A stretch of 13,812 bases of DNA from CBDUQI01 sp965369325 (GTDB lineage: Bacteria; Pseudomonadota; Gammaproteobacteria; Steroidobacterales; JBCBZW01), in the NCBI GenBank assembly GCA_965369325.1, contig CBDUQI010000158.1:1-13812 (forward strand), written 5' to 3'. Below are positions 7,279 to 13,812 of the stretch, piece by piece. The position numbers were made by a program, and so were the translations under genes. Under the pieces are notes generated by a model. It had not been told where the DNA came from, did not search any database, and worked only from the letters and a program-made list of their open reading frames with translations. Every line of letters starts with the position of its first letter. Positions within the stretch are counted from its first letter, which is position 1.

Positions 7279-7854
7279 ATGAGTGAGGCGTTCAAGACCG
7301 GGCTGTCGGCGGTGACGCCGGACACGGCGTCCGTTGAGCAACGGGCCCTGTTGGATCATACGCTGGCCACGCTGGGGCATATTCCGAATATGCACGCCGC
7401 GCTCGCCAATTGCCCGGCGACCCTCAGTACCTATCTGTACGCCAACGAGCGTTTTCGTGTGGGCTCACAATTCTCGCCGGCCGAGCAGGAGCTGGTGTAT
7501 TTGGTGATCAGTTGCCACCATCGAAATTTCTATTGCGTCGCCGCTCACAGCCGCTTGGCCGATCAGGTGTCGAATCTGGCACCGCAGATCATGGAGGCAG
7601 TGCGGGCCGGCATGCCGGTCGAGGGGGATACCGCGTTGGCAGCACTGGCTATGATGACGAAGAGGTTGGTGGTAAGCCACGGGCGACCATCACCTACTGA
7701 GGTCGCGCGGTTTTTAGCGGCAGGATATCAGGAGCAGCATTTGCTCGAGATCGTGCTGGCCATCGCGGTGAAAACCATTAGCAGCTATGCCAATCAATTG
7801 TTCCACACGGAACTGGACGGGCCGTTGCGGCCGCATGAGTGGGCCCAGGACTAA
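7279..7854 (+). CDS. AhpD-like / carboxymuconolactone decarboxylase-family protein with altered CxxC
   Basis: 191-residue alpha-helical protein of the AhpD/CMD superfamily, which includes alkylhydroperoxidase partners and decarboxylases. The AhpD active-site pattern is visible: E71, C86 and H90 have the same spacing as E118, C133 and H137 of mycobacterial AhpD (-15 and +4 relative to the Cys). The first Cys of the CxxC is replaced by N83 (NFYC), while another Cys, C79, lies 7 residues before C86. A standard AhpD disulfide mechanism is therefore not possible. It may use a single Cys, or C79 may take over. The preceding G-rich stretch is only a weak ribosome binding site. Its position behind the TetR gene suggests a stress-response role. 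The actual substrate is unknown. Confidence 0.85.
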   Translation: MSEAFKTGLSAVTPDTASVEQRALLDHTLATLGHIPNMHAALANCPATLSTYLYANERFRVGSQFSPAEQELVYLVISCHHRNFYCVAAHSRLADQVSNLAPQIMEAVRAGMPVEGDTALAALAMMTKRLVVSHGRPSPTEVARFLAAGYQEQHLLEIVLAIAVKTISSYANQLFHTELDGPLRPHEWAQD

Positions 7855-7880
7855 CGGCGGCAGGACGCTCACCGGATGGC

Positions 7881-7906
7881 CTCGCCGGGCGCTGCGGCCC
7901 GGCGAG
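7881..7906. terminator. GC-rich hairpin between convergent genes
   Basis: Arms CTCGCCGGGC (7881-7890) and GCCCGGCGAG (7897-7906) form a perfect 10-bp stem with a 6-nt loop. It sits in the 66-bp gap between the ends of the AhpD-like gene (plus strand) and ahcY (minus strand). The symmetry suits a shared bidirectional terminator, but there is no T-run on either side, so its efficiency as an intrinsic terminator is uncertain. Confidence 0.6.
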
Positions 7907-7920
7907 TACCAGAAGAACGC

Positions 7921-9345
7921 TTAGTAGCGGTAGTGATCCGGCTTGTACGGACCTTCTTTCGGCACACCAATGTAATCGGCCTGCTCCTGTGAAAGCTCGG
8001 TCAGTTTGGCGCCGATGCGGTCCAGATGCAGTCGGGCGACTTTCTCATCCAGATGCTTGGGCAGTACGAAGACCTGATTCTCGTATTTGCCCGGGTTCTG
8101 CCAGATGTCCATCTGCGCCAGTACCTGGTTAGTGAATGAGTTGGACATGACAAAGCTCGGGTGGCCGGTGCCGCAGCCCAGGTTCACCAGACGTCCTTCG
8201 GCCAGCAGGATGATGCGCTTGCCGTCGGGGAAGATCACATGATCCACCTGCTCTTTGATGTTCTCCCACGTGCAACCTTCCTTGAGGCCGGCAACGTCAA
8301 TCTCATTGTCGAAGTGGCCAATGTTGCAAACGATTGCCTGATCGCGCATGCGGGCCATATGGGCGGCAGTGATGATGTCGTAGTTGCCGGTGGCGGTGAC
8401 GAAGATGTCGATGTCTTCCACCACGTCTTCCATGCGCACCACGCGATAGCCTTCCATCGCCGCCTGCAGGGCACAGATGGGGTCGATCTCGCTGATCATG
8501 ACCGTAGCGCCCAGGCCGCGCAGTGACTGCGCGCTGCCTTTGCCGACGTCGCCGTAACCGCACACCAGCGCGGTCTTACCAGCCACCATCACATCGGTTG
8601 CGCGCTTGATACCGTCGACCAGTGATTCGCGGCAGCCGTATAGGTTGTCGAACTTGGATTTAGTCACCGAGTCATTTACGTTGATGGCCGGGAACGGCAG
8701 CAGGCCGGCTTCAGCCAACTGGTACAGACGCATCACACCGGTGGTGGTCTCTTCGGTCACGCCACGGATGTTCGCCAGAATGCGCGAGTAGAAGGTGGCG
8801 TCGGTGCTGAGGCGCTGCTTGATCGACGCGAACAGCAGTGTCTCTTCCTCGCTGCCGGGGTTATCCAGCAACGACAGGTCCGATTCGGCGCGCGCGCCCA
8901 GCGTGATCAGCATGGTGGCATCGCCGCCATCGTCCAGGATCATGTTGGGGGTGCCGCCGTCATGCCATTCCATCAGGCGGTGGGTAAAGTCCCAGTACTC
9001 TTTCAGTGACTCGCCCTTGTAAGCGAACACCGGTACGCCAGATGCTGCAATCGCGGCGGCGGCGTGGTCCTGGGTGGAGAAGATGTTGCATGAGACCCAA
9101 CGTACTTCGGCGCCCAGAGCCACCAGCGTTTCGATCAGCACGGCGGTCTGAATCGTCATGTGCAGCGATCCGGCAACGCGAGCGCCCTTCAGCGGCTGCT
9201 CGGCACCGTACTCGTTACGCAGAGCCATCAGGCCCGGCATCTCGGTCTCGGCAATAGCGATTTCTTTGCGGCCAAACGCTGCGTCATTGATGTCTTTGAC
9301 GTAGTAGTCAGGTTTGGCATCAGTGATGGGCTGTGAGCTGCTCAT
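7921..9345 (-). CDS. ahcY: Adenosylhomocysteinase (S-adenosylhomocysteine hydrolase)
   Basis: 474-residue, full-length cytosolic enzyme that reversibly splits S-adenosylhomocysteine into adenosine and homocysteine using bound NAD+, relieving product inhibition of methyltransferases. Visible landmarks are LHMTIQTAVLIETL near 61-74, the segment at about 150-190 found in many bacterial forms, NDSVTKSKFDN at 224-234 with the catalytic Lys/Asp, the NAD site GYGDVGKG at 263-270, GHFDNEID at 343-350, GHPSFVMSNSF at 394-404 and the C-terminal KPDHYRY tail. GGAG (9353-9356) is 7 nt before the ATG. metK lies 110 nt upstream on the same strand, making a methyl-cycle operon likely. No S-adenosylhomocysteine riboswitch was recognised in the 9346-9455 gap, which shows only a short GCGCTGC tandem (9426-9439). 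Confidence 0.98.
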   Translation of the reverse strand: MSSSQPITDAKPDYYVKDINDAAFGRKEIAIAETEMPGLMALRNEYGAEQPLKGARVAGSLHMTIQTAVLIETLVALGAEVRWVSCNIFSTQDHAAAAIAASGVPVFAYKGESLKEYWDFTHRLMEWHDGGTPNMILDDGGDATMLITLGARAESDLSLLDNPGSEEETLLFASIKQRLSTDATFYSRILANIRGVTEETTTGVMRLYQLAEAGLLPFPAINVNDSVTKSKFDNLYGCRESLVDGIKRATDVMVAGKTALVCGYGDVGKGSAQSLRGLGATVMISEIDPICALQAAMEGYRVVRMEDVVEDIDIFVTATGNYDIITAAHMARMRDQAIVCNIGHFDNEIDVAGLKEGCTWENIKEQVDHVIFPDGKRIILLAEGRLVNLGCGTGHPSFVMSNSFTNQVLAQMDIWQNPGKYENQVFVLPKHLDEKVARLHLDRIGAKLTELSQEQADYIGVPKEGPYKPDHYRY

Positions 9346-9455
9346 CGTATTTCTCCGTTGTTGTGTTTTGTCCCTGCCGCGCTCAACGTGGTCCCGGGAT
9401 TAGTAGGGGTTCAAAAACTATTGTCGCGCTGCGCGCTGCGTGCACACGCCAGCAT

Positions 9456-10619
<1,164 letters not shown>

Positions 10620-10696
10620 TTTTCTACTTCAGGTCCTTATTGCGGGTGTCTGGACGGATCGCTCTTCCCGGCGCTAGCGCAACTGATTTAGGGGCG

Positions 10697-10722
10697 AAAA
10701 ACCCCGCAGAAGCCTTCCCGGG
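10697..10722 (-). terminator. metK: Intrinsic-terminator-like hairpin in the metK leader
   Basis: Read on the minus strand, CCCGGGAA (10722-10715), loop GGC, then TTCT-G-CGGG (10711-10703) gives an 8-bp stem with one G.U pair and one bulged G. A further G and five T (10701-10697) follow at once. It lies about 70-90 nt after the predicted start of transcription and 77 nt before metK, with no gene upstream on this strand to terminate. The same G-run can alternatively pair with CCCC at 10694-10691, but that segment is made after the T-run, so it is unlikely to act as an antiterminator. Confidence 0.5.
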
Positions 10723-10795
10723 ATGATCACTGGAGCCCTGGGTCAGGCGCCTGATTAGGTCGAGGAATTGGCTGGCGCTTCACTTTAGCCGGCCG

Positions 10796-10824
10796 ATTGT
10801 ACCCGCTATTGGCGCTTCTGTCTT
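10796..10824 (-). promoter_or_regulatory. metK: Predicted metK promoter
   Basis: On the minus strand, -35 AAGACA (10824-10819, 4 of 6 matches) and -10 TACAAT (10801-10796, 5 of 6 matches) are separated by 17 nt. Transcription would begin near 10789, giving a leader of about 170 nt before the metK ATG at 10619. Confidence 0.5.
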
Positions 10825-11043
10825 GCAGCGCAGCGCGAATACGAGGGTCAGGTCACATGCCGGCATCGTATTTTACATAACAACTGTCGGTGGACGTGGT
10901 TGAGCCGGCAGGTTGTGTCGTGAGGCCGATCTGTTCGTACCGCCTCCCAAGCGCCGCAGGCAGCGGGTAAATCGGCATGCTTTACGTGCTACACTTGCGC
11001 CTCGAAGAAGGCCATCACGACCTTCGCGTCCTCAAGGTTCGGC

Positions 11044-11601
11044 ATGCCCGCTGTTGAAACACCCGTCTGTGATTTTGGTCGTCCCGCGCTGGACTTCATG
11101 CTGCCTGACACCGACGGGCGCGAGCACAATCTGGACGCGATCCGTGGCCGCCGCGGTTTCCTCATCATGTTTATCAGTAACCACTGCCCTTACGTGCAGG
11201 CGACGCTTGCGCGCATTATCGTATGTGCGCGGGAGCTGATCACCCACGGTATCGGCAGCGCTGCGATCATGTCCAACGATACGCAGGCTTATCCGGCGGA
11301 CAGCATGGAGAATATGCGCGCACTGGCCCGGGATCGGGAACTGCCGTTTCCTTATCTGTACGATGAGTCGCAGGATGTCGCGCGGGCCTACGGGGCCGTA
11401 TGCACTCCTGACTTCTTCGGCTACAACGCTGCTGGCCTGCTGCAGTACCGCGGGCGCCTGGACAGCGGGCGCATTGAGGCTCCCGTAGCAGGCTCGCCAC
11501 GCGAGCTGTTCGAGGCGATGGAACTGATCGCCCGTACCGGCAGCGGCCCGAACGAGCAGATTCCCAGTATCGGTTGCTCGGTTAAGTGGCGTGAGGGCTG
11601 A
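11044..11601 (+). CDS. Thioredoxin-fold (AhpC/TSA-Redoxin type) protein with SxxC site
   Basis: 185-residue thioredoxin-like protein of the redoxin type. After the strand GFLIMFI comes SNHCPYV (S45-V51), at the place where relatives usually have CNHCPYV, so the first Cys of the CxxC is Ser here. VCTPDFF (C120) and the C-terminal IGCSVKW (C178) are retained. With no CxxC, a partner Cys would have to come from C120, C178 or a second protein. No signal peptide is seen, so it is probably cytosolic. AAGG (11034-11037) is 6 nt before the ATG. It runs in the same direction as transketolase, 181 nt upstream of it, and diverges from metK. Its substrate is unknown. A large open frame antisense to it is a shadow. 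Confidence 0.85.
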   Translation: MPAVETPVCDFGRPALDFMLPDTDGREHNLDAIRGRRGFLIMFISNHCPYVQATLARIIVCARELITHGIGSAAIMSNDTQAYPADSMENMRALARDRELPFPYLYDESQDVARAYGAVCTPDFFGYNAAGLLQYRGRLDSGRIEAPVAGSPRELFEAMELIARTGSGPNEQIPSIGCSVKWREG

Positions 11602-11782
11602 GTTGGCGCCCACGCTGGCCGGCCATCCGCCACAACTCCGCCCCCTTCACCCCGTATTGCGCCCGCACGTGTCCGCGCGGGCGGGAAATTTCTACCCGCG
11701 CCTTTACCTAGCCTCAGGGCTGGGAGAGAATCCGCACGCCCCAAAACATTCCCCGGGACATTGCTGACTGAGTTGGAGAATC
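11602..11782. other. Intergenic region before transketolase, with GC hairpin
   Basis: 181 bp without a gene. GCGCGGG (11675-11681) and CCCGCGC (11695-11701) form a 7-bp stem with a 13-nt loop, followed by CTTTA. This is possibly a weak terminator for the redoxin gene. No clear promoter was recognised, although separate transcription of transketolase is plausible. Confidence 0.4.
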
Positions 11783-13786
11783 ATGCCAAGCCGTAAAGAA
11801 CTCGCGAACGCGATCCGTGCCCTCAGCATGGACGCCGTGCAACAAGCCAATTCCGGCCATCCGGGCATGCCTATGGGCATGGCTGATATCGCCGAAGTGC
11901 TGTGGAATGACTATCTCAGTCATAACCCAAAGAACCCGCACTGGGACAACCGGGACCGTTTTGTCTTGTCCAATGGCCACGGCTCGATGCTGATTTACTC
12001 GCTGTTGCACCTAAGCGGTTACGACTTGCCGATTGAGCAGTTGCGTAATTTCCGCCAGTTGCATTCCAAAACCGCAGGTCACCCTGAGTACGGTATTACC
12101 CCGGGGGTGGAGACCACTACCGGGCCGCTGGGGCAGGGTATTGCGAACGCGGTGGGGATGGCGCTGGCTGAGAAGACGTTGGCCGCACGTTTCAATCAGC
12201 CGGGCTATCCTCTGGTGGACCATTACACCTACGTGTTTACCGGCGATGGCTGCCTGATGGAGGGGGTGTCGCATGAGGCCTGCTCACTGGCGGGCACTCT
12301 GGGGTTGGGCAAGTTAATCCTCATGTACGACGACAACGGTATCTCGATCGACGGCGAGGTGCAGGGCTGGTTTACCGACGACACGCCCAAGCGCTTTGAG
12401 TCCTACGGCTGGCATGTAATCGACGAGGTGGACGGCCACGACGCGGATGCGATCAATCGGGCGATTGAGGTGGCGCGGGCAGTCGCCGACAAGCCCAGCC
12501 TGATCTGCTGTCAGACGGTGATTGGTTACGGTGCCCCGAGCAAGCAGGGCACCGAGGCCACCCACGGCGCGCCACTGGGTGATGAGGAAATTGCCGCTAC
12601 ACGCAAGCAATTGGGCTGGTCGCACGCACCGTTCGACGTGCCGAGCGATGTTGCTGAGGGTTGGGACGCCAGCGTGGGCGGGGCCGAGCGCGAGGCCAGT
12701 TGGAACGCACTGTTGGCCGAGTATCGTGAGAAATTTCCGGATCTGGCCCAGGAGTATTGCCGGCGCATGGCGGGCGATTTGCCCGAGGGCTGGCAACAGG
12801 GTGTGGACGGTTGGATTGCCCAGGCGGATGAGCAGGGCTCCTCGCAGGCCACACGCAAAGCATCGCTTGGCGCATTGAATGCCTATGGCCCGATGCTACC
12901 GGAGCTAATAGGGGGATCTGCCGATCTGGCCGGCTCGAACAATACGTTTTGGAAGGGCTCGGTTGGGATTAGCGCTGGCGAGGCCGACGGCAACTATATC
13001 TACTACGGCGTGCGCGAGTTTGGCATGACGGCGATGAACAATGGCCTCGCCCTGCACGGCGGGTTTATCCCCTACGGCGCCACCTTCCTTACCTTCTCTG
13101 ACTATGCACGCAACGCGGTGAGAATGGCCGCGTTGATGAAGATACCGAACATTATTGTCTACACCCACGACTCGATCGGGCTGGGTGAAGATGGTCCTAC
13201 GCATCAGCCGGTCGAGCATTTGGCTAGTTTACGGCTGATGCCAGGCCTAGATGTCTGGCGCCCCTGCGACACGGTGGAGTCGGCGGTGGCATGGCGTTGT
13301 GCCATCGAGCGCCGCGATGGCCCTTCGGTGCTGGTCTTTTCCCGTCAGGGCTTGCCACACCAGCCGCGAGATACGGCCACACTTGCCAACATCCAGCGTG
13401 GTGGCTACGTACTTAGCGATACGGATCAGGCCCCGCAGGCGATCATTATTGCCACAGGCTCCGAGGTGTCGATTGCGGTGTCTGCCGCTGAGCAACTGCG
13501 CGCTCGGGGTCACCACGTGCGGGTGGTATCGATGCCCGCGACGGGGGTGTTTGAAGCACAGGATGAGGCTTACCGCGAAGCGGTGTTGCCATCCTCGGTA
13601 CGGGCCAGGTTGGTGATCGAAGCTGGAGCGACCGCTGGATGGCGCGCCTACACCGGGTTCGAAGGGCGGGTGCTCGGGTTGGATAGTTACGGCGAGTCGG
13701 CCCCAGCCAAGCATATCTACGAACACTTTAAAATCACCGACCAGCAGGCTGTCCGTCTGGTCGAGGACATGTTGAAAGCGAACTGA
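11783..13786 (+). CDS. tkt: Transketolase
   Basis: 667-residue, full-length thiamine-pyrophosphate enzyme that moves two-carbon units between sugar phosphates in the pentose phosphate (or Calvin) pathway. Landmarks are SGHPGMPMG at 24-32 (H26), the GHG site at 65-67, TTGPLGQG at 112-119, the cofactor motif GDGCLMEG at 154-161 running to N185, the catalytic Glu in YGVREFGM (E413), HDSIGLGEDGPTHQP at 463-477 with H475 matching E. coli H473, and the C-terminal domain with ATGSEVSIAV and GESAPAKHIYEHF. GGAG (11775-11778) sits 4 nt before the ATG, slightly close. No RuBisCO or phosphoribulokinase is in view, so a Calvin-cycle role is not supported here. A further start codon follows 22 nt after the stop. 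Confidence 0.98.
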   Translation: MPSRKELANAIRALSMDAVQQANSGHPGMPMGMADIAEVLWNDYLSHNPKNPHWDNRDRFVLSNGHGSMLIYSLLHLSGYDLPIEQLRNFRQLHSKTAGHPEYGITPGVETTTGPLGQGIANAVGMALAEKTLAARFNQPGYPLVDHYTYVFTGDGCLMEGVSHEACSLAGTLGLGKLILMYDDNGISIDGEVQGWFTDDTPKRFESYGWHVIDEVDGHDADAINRAIEVARAVADKPSLICCQTVIGYGAPSKQGTEATHGAPLGDEEIAATRKQLGWSHAPFDVPSDVAEGWDASVGGAEREASWNALLAEYREKFPDLAQEYCRRMAGDLPEGWQQGVDGWIAQADEQGSSQATRKASLGALNAYGPMLPELIGGSADLAGSNNTFWKGSVGISAGEADGNYIYYGVREFGMTAMNNGLALHGGFIPYGATFLTFSDYARNAVRMAALMKIPNIIVYTHDSIGLGEDGPTHQPVEHLASLRLMPGLDVWRPCDTVESAVAWRCAIERRDGPSVLVFSRQGLPHQPRDTATLANIQRGGYVLSDTDQAPQAIIIATGSEVSIAVSAAEQLRARGHHVRVVSMPATGVFEAQDEAYREAVLPSSVRARLVIEAGATAGWRAYTGFEGRVLGLDSYGESAPAKHIYEHFKITDQQAVRLVEDMLKAN

Positions 13787-13808
13787 CCCTAAGAGGGAGA
13801 AACAGATC

Positions 13809-13812
13809 ATGG
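13809..13812 (+). CDS. Start of a downstream gene, cut by the window edge
   Basis: An ATG at 13809 has GGGAG (13795-13799) upstream with 9 nt spacing, 22 nt after the transketolase stop, so a co-transcribed gene probably begins here. In many gammaproteobacteria the next gene is an erythrose-4-phosphate or glyceraldehyde-3-phosphate dehydrogenase. Only one codon is visible, so identity is not supported by sequence. Confidence 0.5.

Larger units (their letters stand above)
10620..11043. other. 424-bp intergenic region between metK and the divergent redoxin gene
   Basis: No convincing gene was seen. On the metK side it holds a predicted promoter, a terminator-like hairpin, a perfect 12-bp palindrome TCAGGCGCCTGA (10743-10754), a 10-bp palindrome GCGCTAGCGC (10671-10680) and two copies of TGGCGCTTC (10773-10781 and 10810-10818). 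On the redoxin side a possible -10 TACACT lies about 55 nt before the start codon but lacks a good -35. The stretch from about 10830 to 10980 shows nothing I can assign. Confidence 0.6.

Noticed and set aside
9346..9455. S-adenosylhomocysteine riboswitch upstream of ahcY
   Set aside because: The minus-strand sequence lacks the conserved GAGGAGCGCUGC-type and AGGCUCG-type segments I would expect. Only a short GCGCTGC tandem and a T-run without a proper stem are present.
10691..10705. GGGG/CCCC hairpin as an antiterminator in the metK leader
   Set aside because: The CCCC segment is transcribed after the T-run of the terminator-like hairpin, so it would form too late to prevent termination.
10913..11239. 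Plus-strand open frame of 108 codons overlapping the start of the redoxin gene
   Set aside because: Most of it lies in another frame of the redoxin gene, there is no good ribosome binding site, and it resembles no known protein.
11032..11613. Long minus-strand open frame (193 codons) opposite the redoxin gene
   Set aside because: The plus-strand frame has recognisable thioredoxin-fold motifs and a good ribosome binding site. The antisense frame resembles no family I know and is explained by high-GC codon bias.

Overview
The window looks like chromosomal DNA from a fairly GC-rich proteobacterium, most likely a gammaproteobacterium. The main reason is a housekeeping block in which ahcY and metK diverge from a transketolase gene, an arrangement I recall from Pseudomonas-like genomes. 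Genes are densely packed and no phage, insertion sequence, CRISPR array, tRNA or rRNA was seen. GC content and taxonomy were judged by eye only.

Left part, all on the minus strand and read from right to left: a large secreted FG-GAP/ASPIC protein with a carbohydrate-binding-like region and a dockerin-like C-terminus (6421-3941); a long, nearly perfect hairpin; an SSAT-like GNAT acetyltransferase (3853-3335); a GltD-like flavoprotein fused to two [4Fe-4S] clusters (3216-1408); and a 2-oxoacid:acceptor oxidoreductase alpha subunit with a fused gamma domain (1349 to the window edge, C-terminus missing). The last two fit the KorC and KorA parts of a three-subunit 2-oxoglutarate:NADP+ oxidoreductase. 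A beta subunit (KorB) would be expected just beyond base 1.

Middle part, plus strand: a TetR-family regulator (6592-7182) whose promoter contains a perfect 14-bp palindrome in the spacer, followed by an AhpD-like/carboxymuconolactone decarboxylase family protein (7279-7854). The regulator keeps the Cys and Lys positions that matter in the electrophile/hypochlorite sensor NemR. Regulator and enzyme may therefore form a small oxidant or electrophile response unit.

Right part: metK then ahcY on the minus strand (S-adenosylmethionine synthesis and S-adenosylhomocysteine removal, the methyl cycle). They converge on the AhpD-like gene at a shared GC hairpin. metK has a long untranslated leader with a predicted promoter and an intrinsic-terminator-like hairpin, which suggests attenuation. 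Diverging from metK are a thioredoxin-fold protein (11044-11601) and a full-length transketolase (11783-13786). A start codon with a good ribosome binding site follows at the very end of the window.

Most interesting points: the Kor module, the NemR-like regulator with its operator, the metK leader, and the composite secreted protein with its C-terminal tail.
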